Of a DNA stretch of 64,000 nucleotides, positions 7,731 through 15,964 are shown piece by piece (position 1 is the stretch's first letter; every line of letters begins with the position of its first letter). The DNA is from an uncultured Acetatifactor sp. (lineage in GTDB: Bacteria; Bacillota; Clostridia; Lachnospirales; Lachnospiraceae). Both the position numbers and the translations under genes were made by a program. The notes beneath the pieces are model-generated. The model saw only the letters and a program-made list of their open reading frames with translations, was not told the DNA's origin and made no database searches. The DNA is taken from assembly GCA_910585615.1 (NCBI GenBank), contig CAJUFO010000001.1, positions 186,001 through 250,000 of the forward strand. Direction: 5' to 3'.

Positions 7731-7863
7731 GTGTGAGAAGAAGTTCTAAGGCCGTAAGAGAGTGCAAGCACCCCTCTTTAGTACACGGCCTAAGAACTTC
7801 TAGGCCCGCAAAGTGAATACGATTCACTTACGAATAAATTCGCTTTGCAAGCCGATCTCACAC
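7731..7863. repeat. 133-bp three-way-junction palindromic element
   Basis: An outer 8-bp stem (GTGTGAGA 7731-7738 with TCTCACAC 7856-7863) encloses two further helices. Helix 1 is 17 bp with one mismatch (7739-7755 with 7785-7801). Helix 2 is 11 bp with one G-U pair (7808-7818 with 7838-7848) and contains a nested 6-bp hairpin. Almost every base can pair. It starts 2 bases after the stop codon of the binding-protein fragment. It could be a structured RNA, a miniature inverted-repeat element or a complex 3' end; I cannot decide from one copy. Confidence 0.55.
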
Positions 7864-7898
7864 GGAAGAATGTCCAAAGTGCGGGCATTCTTCCGGTC
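7864..7898 (+). terminator. 12-bp stem-loop with short T run
   Basis: GGAAGAATGTCC (7864-7875) pairs with GGGCATTCTTCC (7883-7894), then GGTCTTTT. It directly follows the three-way-junction element and likely ends transcription from the broken sugar operon. Confidence 0.6.
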
Positions 7899-8055
7899 TT
7901 TTACCGATTGTTCTGTGGTATGTGCCGCTATAGGCAGCGGCTGAGCCCTATGGCGGCAGATGGATTGTTCGTCATAGGGCTTTTGACGTTCTGTCAGGCC
8001 CTGCCGGTTAAAATGAAAGGAAAGGCTCGCTGGAAGCGGGCGGACGGGAGAGAGT

Positions 8056-9927
8056 ATGGGTATTGTTTATTATGAGCAGGACAGAATCTTCAAGCTGGAC
8101 ACTCCGCGAACCAGTTATCTGATTGGGGTGGTGGATGAGGAGGGTTTCCTGGGGCATATCTATTATGGGAAAAAGGTGTCGGGGCATGAGCTGGGTTATC
8201 TGCTGCGGACGGACGAGCCGTCCTTTGTGCCGTCCCGGAACGAGAGGGACAGGCTCTCCTTTCTGGATAAGTTAAGCCTGGACATGGACAACCGCTGCTT
8301 TGAGGCCCTGACGCTGCACGGCTCCTGGGCCAAGGAATGCCATAGGGAAAGGCGGCCCCTGGGGACGGGGTATCAGGGAATCCTTTCCCGCAGAGGGATA
8401 TCAGGGCATCAGGACCATCCTTTCATGGCGCTGCTGACGCCGGGGGCTTCCCAGGAGAGCGGCGAGGTCTACGGGGTGCAGCTGGTGTATTCCGGAAGCT
8501 ATGAGATACGGGCGGAGGTCAGCCAGTTCGGCACGGTGAGATGGCAGGCGGGGCTGGAGGGAGAGGACTTCTGCTGGGCGCTGGAGCCGGGGGAGCGGTT
8601 CGCCTCTCCGGAAGCGCTTCTGACCTATTCTGACAGAGGGCTGGACGGGATGACCGGGAGCTACCATGATTTCATCAGGCGGCACATCCTCCGGGGGAAG
8701 TATAAGGACAGGAAGCGCCCGATTCTGATTAACAATTGGGAGGCCACTTATTTTGACTTTGATACGGAGAAGCTGCTTGACATCGCCAGAGAGGCCTCCA
8801 AGCTGGGCATCGAGATGCTGGTGATGGACGATGGGTGGTTCGGGAACCGGAGGGATGAGTACAGGTCTCTGGGGGACTGGTATGTGAACGAGGAGAAGCT
8901 GAAAGGGGGGCTGCCTTACCTGGTGGAGGAGGTAGGTAAGCTGGGGATGAAGTTCGGCATCTGGTTCGAGCCGGAGATGATCTCCCCGGATTCGGATCTC
9001 TACAGGGCCCATCCGGATTGGGCCATCGCGGTGCCGGGGCGGACGCCCTCCATGGCCAGGGGCCAGTATGTTCTTGACCTCTCCCGCCGGGAGGTGGTGG
9101 ACTGCGTCTGGGAGCAGGTGGAGGCGGTGCTTCGAAGCGCCAATGTGGAGTATGTGAAGTGGGACATGAACCGGCCGCTGTGCGACCTGGGGAGCCTGGA
9201 GCTGCCTGACGGGCGGCAGGGGGAGCTGGCCCATCGGTATATGCTGGGGGTCTATGAGCTGCAGGAGCGGCTGGTGACCCGGTTCCCGGACATTCTGCTG
9301 GAGAACTGCGCCAGCGGCGGAGGGCGGTTCGATGCGGGGATGCTGTACTACAGCCCTCAGATTTGGTGCTCGGACGACACGGATGCCATAGAGCGGCTGG
9401 CCATCCAGGAGGGCACGGCGCTGCTCTATCCCCTGTCCACCATCGGGGCCCATGTCAGCGACTGCCCGAATCATGCCGTAGGCAGGAATACGCCTTTCGA
9501 GACCAGGGGGTATGTGGCCCTGGCGGGGACATTCGGCTATGAGCTGGACGTGACGCGGATTCGGTCGGAAGACAGGGAGATGATACCGGCACAGGTGGCG
9601 CTGTACCATAAATATAACGACCTGATCCGGGAGGGGGACTACTACCGGATCGCCTCCGGGGCGGAGAATCGTCTGTACGACTGCTGGCAGGTGGTGTCCA
9701 AGGACAGGAGGGAAAGCCTGTTGACCTGGATCCAGGTGTTGTGCGGGCCCGGGAGGCAGAGCCATATGGTGCGGCTGAAGGGGCTGGAGGCATCGGCGCG
9801 CTACCGGGTGGAAGGAGTCGGAGAGGAAGTCGTGCTCTCCGGGGACTGCTTGATGTACGCAGGGCTTCGGATTCCTGACAGGAAGGGGGATTTTGTGGGA
9901 CAGTTGGTGCATTTGGTGCAGGTTTAG
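8056..9927 (+). CDS. GH36 alpha-galactosidase with internal deletion
   Basis: 623 residues, about 100 short of the usual 720-740. The TIM-barrel active-site motifs are present: MDDGWFG, the nucleophile Asp in YVKWDMN (about D370) and the acid/base Asp in CSDDTD (about D440). The N-terminal beta-sandwich looks cut. RDRLSFLD at about residue 75 runs straight into LSLDMDNRCFEALTLHGSW, whereas relatives have about 100 residues between these blocks. The fusion is in frame, so a protein can be made, but folding or oligomerisation may be impaired. The family hydrolyses alpha-1,6-galactosides such as raffinose and melibiose. A broken uptake operon lies upstream. Confidence 0.85.
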   Translation: MGIVYYEQDRIFKLDTPRTSYLIGVVDEEGFLGHIYYGKKVSGHELGYLLRTDEPSFVPSRNERDRLSFLDKLSLDMDNRCFEALTLHGSWAKECHRERRPLGTGYQGILSRRGISGHQDHPFMALLTPGASQESGEVYGVQLVYSGSYEIRAEVSQFGTVRWQAGLEGEDFCWALEPGERFASPEALLTYSDRGLDGMTGSYHDFIRRHILRGKYKDRKRPILINNWEATYFDFDTEKLLDIAREASKLGIEMLVMDDGWFGNRRDEYRSLGDWYVNEEKLKGGLPYLVEEVGKLGMKFGIWFEPEMISPDSDLYRAHPDWAIAVPGRTPSMARGQYVLDLSRREVVDCVWEQVEAVLRSANVEYVKWDMNRPLCDLGSLELPDGRQGELAHRYMLGVYELQERLVTRFPDILLENCASGGGRFDAGMLYYSPQIWCSDDTDAIERLAIQEGTALLYPLSTIGAHVSDCPNHAVGRNTPFETRGYVALAGTFGYELDVTRIRSEDREMIPAQVALYHKYNDLIREGDYYRIASGAENRLYDCWQVVSKDRRESLLTWIQVLCGPGRQSHMVRLKGLEASARYRVEGVGEEVVLSGDCLMYAGLRIPDRKGDFVGQLVHLVQV

Positions 9928-9995
9928 GGCGGCTAGGCGTCCGCGGGTTGAAGGGCGGAAAGTGGGGATGAAAGGACAGGAATAAGAAACCAGAA

Positions 9996-10033
9996 GCGGC
10001 ACGATTCCCGGTTTTTCGGAATCGCGCCGTTTT
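9996..10033 (+). terminator. alpha-galactosidase terminator
   Basis: GCGGCACGATTCC (9996-10008) pairs with GGAATCGCGCCGT (10018-10030) with one mismatch, followed by TTTT. Confidence 0.75.
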
Positions 10034-10088
10034 AAAATTGGCTGTGTCTATAGATTGTCCGCAATTCCCAATGTCCGTTAAATGATAT

Positions 10089-10154
10089 TGGCACTGGACT
10101 ATTTTTATATTATAATATCCGGTAGGGGAAAGGCAATATTTTCACAATATTTTT
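10089..10154 (+). promoter_or_regulatory. promoter and leader shared with the LCP gene
   Basis: TTGGCA (10089-10094), 17 bases, TATAAT (10112-10117) form a near-consensus promoter. The following leader AGGGGAAAGGCAATATT is nearly identical to that at 31736-31754 upstream of the LCP gene, whose promoter also has TTGGCA-17-TATAAT. Joint regulation of the two genes is likely. Confidence 0.65.
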
Positions 10155-10169
10155 TTGGAGGAGCTGGCT

Positions 10170-11207
10170 ATGAATTTACAGGAGATTTATGCAAAGGTCG
10201 ATTTCATCCTGGACACGCTGGATTTCGGCGCGCTGCTGGAGGGGTTCCACAGGTACAGGTTCGCCGTCTACGACAGCCGGGAGATCTGCCTGGACGGGGA
10301 GCTGATTCCCTATGAGGATGGGTTCCGGGGGAACACTTCAAAGCTGTACGGCGGGGAGTATATTGCTATCTGGAATATTGAATTTTCGCCTGTTGACGAC
10401 ATGGATACGCTCGCGTATCTCCTGGTTCACGAGATGTTCCACTGCCATCAGTTCAGCAACGGTGAGGCCCGCTTTCCCTCCGATTTCGCCCTTTTGCGCT
10501 ATCCCGACGACCAGGACAATTTCACGGAGAAATACAATGAGAACCGATATCTTGCAGATGCCTGCGAAGGCTGCGATTTCACAGCCCTTCAAAGATTCGC
10601 CGCCCTGCGGGCACAGAGGCTGGCTGCATATCCCGAAATGGTGGCGCTGGAGCTCAGGGCAGAGACCACAGAGGGGATGGCGGAGTTCATCGGCCTGAAA
10701 GCCCTGAAGGCAATCAACAGGGAAAAGTACATATCCCGCGTCAGGGACTACCTGGGCGAGCTGCGGGCGGAAGGGCGGCTGCTGTTCGATGTCAGGAAGA
10801 TTTCCTATTATACGGGGGCGGTCTTCTTTCTGTGCATGGATGCCATAGGGCGCAAGATAGAGAACGATTTCCAAAGTGAGCTTACCGCCTATGAGCAGAA
10901 TCCCGTAGATACGGACGGGGTGGAGGCGCAGGTCCGCCCCTACGACTTCATCGGGCGGGAGTACGCTGCCCTTATGGAGGAGAAGGAGGCGAAGGTGGCG
11001 GAGCACATGGCCCACGCCAGCTATGTCCCCTGCGATGCTCTCATTGTCGGATACGACCCCATGAACATGTTCCAGATTCGGAATATGGTCTACTGCAGCT
11101 ATTTTGTCTGCCTGAATGAGGGCGGCCAGACGAAAGCCATCAATAGCGCTGTCCTTCTTGTGCTGACAGGGGAGTCGGAGCGGGGGATATGTGGGTATTA
11201 TATTTAG
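10170..11207 (+). CDS. putative HEXXH zinc metallopeptidase
   Basis: A 345-residue protein with a zinc-peptidase signature, HEMFHCH, near residue 90 and a possible third zinc ligand region at ETTEGMAEF near residue 170. No signal peptide or membrane segment is seen, so it is probably cytoplasmic. The ATG at 10170 is chosen because GGAGGAG lies 7 bases upstream; an upstream TTG is less likely. It is transcribed alone from a strong promoter that shares its leader with the LCP envelope gene. Substrate unknown; the metallopeptidase assignment rests on the HEXXH motif. Confidence 0.65.
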   Translation: MNLQEIYAKVDFILDTLDFGALLEGFHRYRFAVYDSREICLDGELIPYEDGFRGNTSKLYGGEYIAIWNIEFSPVDDMDTLAYLLVHEMFHCHQFSNGEARFPSDFALLRYPDDQDNFTEKYNENRYLADACEGCDFTALQRFAALRAQRLAAYPEMVALELRAETTEGMAEFIGLKALKAINREKYISRVRDYLGELRAEGRLLFDVRKISYYTGAVFFLCMDAIGRKIENDFQSELTAYEQNPVDTDGVEAQVRPYDFIGREYAALMEEKEAKVAEHMAHASYVPCDALIVGYDPMNMFQIRNMVYCSYFVCLNEGGQTKAINSAVLLVLTGESERGICGYYI

Positions 11208-11299
11208 GGGAGGCAAAGCGAAATAATTTGGACGGACGGTATGGTAGCGAATGGCGGGAGGAAGGAGCAGAAGGGAGTCGCGATGGGAATGCCAAGAAT

Positions 11300-11338
11300 A
11301 CAGTGACATTTTACAGTGACATTTTACAGTGACATTCT
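11300..11338. repeat. three tandem 13-bp repeats upstream of an AlbA_2 gene
   Basis: ACAGTGACATTTT is repeated at 11300-11312 and 11313-11325, with a slightly changed third copy at 11326-11338. The array ends 41 bases before the start of the AlbA_2/winged-helix protein, a good position for an operator bound by that protein. Confidence 0.6.
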
Positions 11339-11379
11339 GTCAGAAATATGCTATATTTTGAGGGGAGGGATAGCATATT

Positions 11380-12765
11380 ATGAATTTGGGAAAGGAAACG
11401 GAAACTTTAGAATTCAAGAAAACTACAGGGGAATTGAAGGAGGCAATGATTTCGATTTCCTCCATTTTGAATAAGCACGGTGTCGGGGCATTGTATTTTG
11501 GGGTTAAACCAAACGGCGATGTGATAGGGAAGGATGTGGCTGAATCATCACTTAGGGATGTTTCCCGTCTTGTGTATGAATCTATAAAGCCACAGATATA
11601 CCCTGTAATCCGGGAGGAAATCCTGGAGGGCCGTCATGTCATCAAAGTGGAGTTTCATGGAGAGGATTTCCCTTATTCTGCTATGGGCAGATATTATTTG
11701 CGTACAGCAGATGAAGACAGGGAAGTTACACCGGCGGAGCTTAAGCAGTTTTTTGTTGCGAACGAATATAAGGATAGGTGGGAGAAAGCGCAGTCCGAGA
11801 CAGTATCAAGGCAGGTTGACAAAAAAGCGGTAAAAGCTTTTTGCGAAAGGGCAATTTCGGCCGGCAGGATGATGGAGTGCAGGTATACAGTACCGATGGT
11901 ATTAAAGAGGTTCGGGCTTGTGTCCGGAGAGTATCTGACAAATGCCGGAAATGTACTGTTTGGAAATTCCCATCCGATTACTCTCAAAGCGGCGATTTTC
12001 GCCACAGATGAGAAATTGACATTTCTTGACATGCAGATGTATGAGGATAATATATTGAATCTGTTGAGGCTGGCAGAGACCTATATTTTGAAAAACATAA
12101 GCTGGAGAAGCGAAATTATAGGGACAGAGAGGGAGGAAATTCCGGAGATTCCGGTTGCGGCAATCAGGGAGGTCTTGGCGAACAGCTATGCGCATGCAGT
12201 GTATAACAGCAATACATATCATGAAATCTGCATTCATCCGGATAAGGTAACAGTTTACAGCCCGGGAACCTTTGCGAGCACATATAGCCCAGAGGATTAT
12301 ATCAGGAAAAACCTTCCTTCTGCCATTCGGAATGCGCACATAGCCAGAATTCTGTATCTAAACAAGTCGATTGAGCAGTTTGGAAGTGGGTTTAAGCGTA
12401 TCGACAGTCTGTGTAAGGATGCAGATGTGAAATATTCCTATGAGATTTCGGAAAGCGGTTTTCAGTTTGTCTTCATTAGAAATATTCCAAAGGCGCTTTT
12501 CATAAATGACAGAACAGGGAGTAATGGCTCAGTAAATGTCGCTCTAAACAAGACGGAGCAAGCGGTATATAATCTGCTTGTAAAAAAACCTGACTATACA
12601 AGGGAAGAACTGGCGGAAGCCACTTCCAAAACGGTAAGGACAATCCAGCGCACCTTGGATTCTTTGCGAAAAAAAGGTTTAGTAGAGAGAATCGGAAGTG
12701 ACAAATCCGGATATTGGGAGGTTAAGGAGCCTCCCACTGCATTTATAAATTGCTCATCTAACTGA
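11380..12765 (+). CDS. AlbA_2 (Schlafen-like) putative transcriptional regulator
   Basis: 461 residues. The N-terminal AlbA_2 domain starts with the typical ETLEFKKT and continues through ISISSILNKHGVGALYFGV. A middle ATPase-like region of the HATPase_c_4 type follows (AAIREVLANSYAH, then GSGFKRI). The C-terminal winged helix covers residues 390-445 (DYTREELAEATSKTVRTIQR). Such proteins are annotated as putative DNA-binding or RecG-like regulators. The 13-bp repeats upstream suggest autoregulation. It is followed after 14 bases by DNA polymerase IV, so the two are probably co-transcribed. Confidence 0.8.
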   Translation: MNLGKETETLEFKKTTGELKEAMISISSILNKHGVGALYFGVKPNGDVIGKDVAESSLRDVSRLVYESIKPQIYPVIREEILEGRHVIKVEFHGEDFPYSAMGRYYLRTADEDREVTPAELKQFFVANEYKDRWEKAQSETVSRQVDKKAVKAFCERAISAGRMMECRYTVPMVLKRFGLVSGEYLTNAGNVLFGNSHPITLKAAIFATDEKLTFLDMQMYEDNILNLLRLAETYILKNISWRSEIIGTEREEIPEIPVAAIREVLANSYAHAVYNSNTYHEICIHPDKVTVYSPGTFASTYSPEDYIRKNLPSAIRNAHIARILYLNKSIEQFGSGFKRIDSLCKDADVKYSYEISESGFQFVFIRNIPKALFINDRTGSNGSVNVALNKTEQAVYNLLVKKPDYTREELAEATSKTVRTIQRTLDSLRKKGLVERIGSDKSGYWEVKEPPTAFINCSSN

Positions 12766-12779
12766 CGAGGGACATTTGT

Positions 12780-13988
12780 ATGGACGACAGAGTAATCTTC
12801 CACATCGACGTGAACAGCGCGTTCCTCTCCTGGGAGGCGGTGCACCGCCTGCAGGATTTGGGGGAGGAGCTGGATCTGCGGACGATTCCGTCCGCGGTGG
12901 GCGGGGACATGTCCAAGCGGCACGGTGTCATACTGGCGAAATCCATCCCGGCGAAGAAATACAATGTGCGGACGGGAGAGCCCATTGTGGACGCGTTGCG
13001 GAAATGTCCAAATCTGACACTGGTGTCACCGAACCGGGAATTATATGCAAGGAATTCCGCGGCTTTCATGGAAATCCTGCGCAGATACTCGGATACGGTG
13101 GAGCAGTACAGCATCGACGAGGCCTTTGCGGACATGACAGGGACGGAGGGCCTGTTCGGAAGCCCCATAGAGGCGGCCCACCGGCTGAAGGACGAGATCA
13201 GGGACACCTTGGGCTTCACGGTGAACGTAGGAATCTCCAGCAACAAGCTGCTGGCGAAGATGGCCGGGGATTTCGAAAAGCCGGACAAGGTGCACACCCT
13301 TTTCCCGGATGAAATCCAGGAGAAGCTGTGGCCCCTTCCGGTGGGGGAGCTTTTCTCCGTGGGAGGGGCCTCGGAGCAGAAGCTGAAGCGCTTAGGGATA
13401 ATGACCATAGGTGACCTGGCACAGGCAGACCTGGGGACGCTGCAGGCGGCGCTGAAGAAGCACGGGGAAGCCATCTGGAATTATGCCAACGGCAGGGACT
13501 TCTCCCTGGTGGAGGCGGAGCGGGCGGACAATAAGGGATACGGCAATTCCGTCACCCTAAGCTATGACGTGGCCCGGGCGGAAGAGGCGAAGCAGGTGCT
13601 GCTCTCCCTGGCGGAGACCGTGGGCAGGCGGCTTCGGCGGGACGGAGCGTGGATAGAGGTGGTCTCCGTGACGCTGCGTTTCTTCGACCTGACCAATGCC
13701 TCCCACCAGTGTGTCCTGGAGCATGCCACCAACATCACGGACGAGATCTACCAGGCCGCCTGCAGGCTCTTTGACGAGTTCTGGGACAGGACTCCCATCC
13801 GCCTGATTGGGATCCAAACCGGAAAGGTGACCAAGGAGGGGGACAACAGGCAGCTGTCCCTGTTTGACGACACGGATTACGAGAAGCTGGAGCGGCTGGA
13901 CAGGGCCATGGACAGCATCCGGGAGAAGTTCGGCGCGGATGCCGTCAGGCGGGCTTCTTTCCTGCAAAAGGACAGGCCTGATATTTGA
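12780..13988 (+). CDS. dinB: DNA polymerase IV (Y-family translesion polymerase)
   Basis: 402 residues, somewhat longer than the usual 350-400. The catalytic metal-binding residues appear in FHIDVNSAF (N-terminus) and YSIDEAFADM (about residue 105). Helix-hairpin-helix and little-finger regions follow. The C-terminal RQLSLFDD is a beta-clamp-binding motif. The enzyme copies damaged DNA with low fidelity. It lies directly behind an AlbA_2 regulator and ahead of a second AlbA_2 gene, an arrangement that may couple it to stress control. No clear LexA box was identified. Confidence 0.92.
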   Translation: MDDRVIFHIDVNSAFLSWEAVHRLQDLGEELDLRTIPSAVGGDMSKRHGVILAKSIPAKKYNVRTGEPIVDALRKCPNLTLVSPNRELYARNSAAFMEILRRYSDTVEQYSIDEAFADMTGTEGLFGSPIEAAHRLKDEIRDTLGFTVNVGISSNKLLAKMAGDFEKPDKVHTLFPDEIQEKLWPLPVGELFSVGGASEQKLKRLGIMTIGDLAQADLGTLQAALKKHGEAIWNYANGRDFSLVEAERADNKGYGNSVTLSYDVARAEEAKQVLLSLAETVGRRLRRDGAWIEVVSVTLRFFDLTNASHQCVLEHATNITDEIYQAACRLFDEFWDRTPIRLIGIQTGKVTKEGDNRQLSLFDDTDYEKLERLDRAMDSIREKFGADAVRRASFLQKDRPDI

Positions 13989-14074
13989 AAACCGAGGCTG
14001 GTCACCCCATGATGGAAAGGAACGGTTAGAATTCCCAGCCAAGCTTGGTTGGATATTGCTAAAAGCTTTTTATG

Positions 14075-14096
14075 TATATAGTGACCGCACTATATA
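14075..14096 (+). promoter_or_regulatory. 22-bp palindromic operator
   Basis: TATATAGTG (14075-14083) and CACTATATA (14088-14096) are perfect inverted arms around ACCG, 10 bases before the next gene's start and within its promoter region. It is a probable binding site for the winged-helix domain of that gene's product. Confidence 0.65.
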
Positions 14097-14105
14097 GGAG
14101 ATGAT

Positions 14106-15446
14106 ATGTTTATGAAAGAAAGCCAAAATACAGAATGGAAAGAATCTTGGAGAGATGAGTATTTAAAATGGGTTTGTGGTTTTGCCAATGCACAAGGCGG
14201 CAGAATATATATTGGAACGAAGGATGATGGTACGGTAATTGGAGTTTTAGATAGCAAAAAGCTGTTAGAAGATATTCCCAATAAGGTCAGGGACATTCTG
14301 GGTATCATTGTAGAAGTAAATTTGCTGACACAAGATGGAAAAGATTACATTGAAATATGTGTCAATCCGAGCAGCTATCCGGTAAACTTCAAGGGAGAGT
14401 ACCATTATCGAAGCGGTAGCACAAAGCAATTGCTGCGGGGAGCCGCACTGACAGAGTTTTTGCTGTCAAAAACAGGATATAAGTGGGATGCTGTTCCGGT
14501 AGATGGAATAACGGCTGAAGATTTGGATAAAGAGAGCTTTGATATTTTTCGTCGAGAAGCCCTGCACAGTGGGAGAATGACAGAAGACGACCTTGACATG
14601 AATAATGAACAGCTTTTGGACAGCCTTGGCCTGATTGAAAATGGAAAGTTAAAAAGAGCAGCAATCTTATTGTTTCATCGTAATCCGGAGAAGTGGGTGA
14701 CAGGTGCTTATATCAAAATTGGATATTTTGGTGAAGGCTCAGATCTACGCTATCAGGATGAAATCCATGGTTCATTGTTTATGCAGGCGGATCGTGTCAT
14801 AGAATTGATTTATCTTAAGTATATGAAAGCGGTTATTTCGTATGATAATGTTACAAGAGTTGAAACGTATCCTCTCCCAAAGGCGGCTGTGAGGGAAGCA
14901 GTGTACAATGCCATTATCCATTCTAATTATGCCGCACTGATACCGATACAGATTCGGATTCATGAAGATGCAGTATATATCAGTAATGACTGTATTTTTC
15001 CGGTTGGCTGGACGGTAGAGACATTGATGGAGCGTCATCGTTCTGTACCGTACAATCCCAACATAGCCAATGGATTTTTTCGTGCAGGCTATGTTGAGAC
15101 GTGGGGGCGTGGAATAGAGAAAATATGTGAAGCATGTAAAATCCATGGGGTGCCAATGCCAGAATATACGTTGCATTTAGAAGATATTATGGTGAAATTT
15201 ACCTTATTAAAACAGTCTATAGTGCCAAATCAGCCAGTTGGCACTTTAAATGGCACTTTAAATGGCACTTTAGAAGAAAACATATTATTAGTTATAGGAG
15301 AAAGACCTAATATAACGCAATCTCAGATTGCCTTGATTGTAGAATGTTCGGAAAGGAAAGTGAAGCGGATCATGAAAGACATGATTGAGAAAGGCATTAT
15401 TGAACGTGTTGGAGGACGCAAAATGGGGAAATGGATTAAAAAGTAA
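14106..15446 (+). CDS. second AlbA_2 / RecG-like winged-helix regulator
   Basis: 446 residues. The N-terminal AlbA_2 domain (TEWKESWRDEYLKWVCGFAN, then GGRIYIGTKDDG) is followed by a degenerate HATPase-like segment (AAVREAVYNAIIHSNY, WGRGIEKI). A Gly-Thr-Leu-Asn linker encoded by three 12-bp repeats leads to a C-terminal winged helix (ITQSQIALIVECSERKVKR). It has the same architecture as the gene at 11380, although little sequence is shared, so this looks like a family expansion, not a recent duplication. The palindrome over its promoter points to autoregulation. Confidence 0.8.
   Translation: MFMKESQNTEWKESWRDEYLKWVCGFANAQGGRIYIGTKDDGTVIGVLDSKKLLEDIPNKVRDILGIIVEVNLLTQDGKDYIEICVNPSSYPVNFKGEYHYRSGSTKQLLRGAALTEFLLSKTGYKWDAVPVDGITAEDLDKESFDIFRREALHSGRMTEDDLDMNNEQLLDSLGLIENGKLKRAAILLFHRNPEKWVTGAYIKIGYFGEGSDLRYQDEIHGSLFMQADRVIELIYLKYMKAVISYDNVTRVETYPLPKAAVREAVYNAIIHSNYAALIPIQIRIHEDAVYISNDCIFPVGWTVETLMERHRSVPYNPNIANGFFRAGYVETWGRGIEKICEACKIHGVPMPEYTLHLEDIMVKFTLLKQSIVPNQPVGTLNGTLNGTLEENILLVIGERPNITQSQIALIVECSERKVKRIMKDMIEKGIIERVGGRKMGKWIKK
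15240..15275 (+). repeat. three in-frame 12-bp repeats in the linker of the AlbA_2 gene
   Basis: GGCACTTTAAAT occurs at 15240-15251 and 15252-15263, with a third degenerate copy at 15264-15275, encoding GTLN-GTLN-GTLE. Linker length could vary between strains by slippage. Such Gly-Thr-Leu-Asn linkers are common in this family. Confidence 0.7.
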
Positions 15447-15599
15447 GGTATGAAGAAAAAGTTCCATTGAATCAAATAATCTATCTTCCGGATTATTATG
15501 TAGGGAACATAAATCAGTCACTTCAAAAAGAAGATTTAGAAATTTTATACTCGGATTAATTGCGAAACTCCCTGATTTTTCCCGAAATCAAGGCAAAAG

Positions 15600-15631
15600 C
15601 AGGCCTGTTCCCTGGGTATGGAACAGGCCTG
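15600..15631. other. perfect 12-bp hairpin in a gene-fragment patch
   Basis: CAGGCCTGTTCC (15600-15611) pairs perfectly with GGAACAGGCCTG (15620-15631) around an 8-base loop. No T run follows on either strand, so it is not a standard terminator. It stands at the start of a stretch of gene remnants. Confidence 0.5.
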
Positions 15632-15735
15632 GCCATTGCCCCGTCGTTATGCATGACATGGAGTTGCTGATTCTGGATGAGGCGGTGAACAGGCTTGCCT
15701 CCTATCCCCTGCCTTTTTCCCGAATCGGAAAATAG
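15632..15735 (+). pseudogene. tiny remnant of an ABC transporter ATPase
   Basis: The short frame from 15658 reads MELLILDEAVNRLAS, which resembles the Walker B and D-loop of an ABC ATPase (LLILDEPxNGLD) with the key Pro and Asp changed. The other frame just upstream gives GIA-type residues, consistent with a frameshift. Only about 25 codons remain. It overlaps the end of the minus-strand fragment that follows. This is a weak call based on one motif. Confidence 0.3.
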
Positions 15736-15958
15736 ACCTCCGTCTCCCAGTCTTCCTGGGAGTAGGAATGGAACTGCGTCCTGGTGTAGCGTTCAAAGGG
15801 CGCCCCCGCGATCTCGTAACCGTTCTCCATGATCCAGGAAACGATTGCGCCGTAGGCTTCGGAAAGCGTGGAGTACCCGCCCCGATGGATTGTCATAGCG
15901 CATCGGCAGGATTCTATCACCGTGTCGGCCTTGTCTTTCTCTTTGCCATATCCTAAAA
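15702..15958 (-). pseudogene. C-terminal fragment of a GyrI-like effector-binding regulator
   Basis: About 85 residues (GYGKEKDKADTVIESC, HRGGYSTLSEAYGAIVSWI, WETEVYFPIRE) match the C-terminal half of the GyrI/BmrR-type ligand-binding domain. The N-terminal DNA-binding domain and first half of the effector domain are missing: the frame meets an unrelated ATPase fragment at about 15960. A GTG at 15920 could start a shorter product, but without a ribosome site. Confidence 0.6.
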
Positions 15959-15964
15959 ATCCAA

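Noticed and set aside
8401..10002. Long minus-strand open frame of about 530 codons
   Set aside because: Antisense to the alpha-galactosidase in a GC-rich gene; composition is Pro/His/Arg-biased and no ribosome site or domain is visible.
11300..11338. Possible CRISPR array from tandem repeats
   Set aside because: Units are 13 bp, directly adjacent and without spacers; no cas genes are present.
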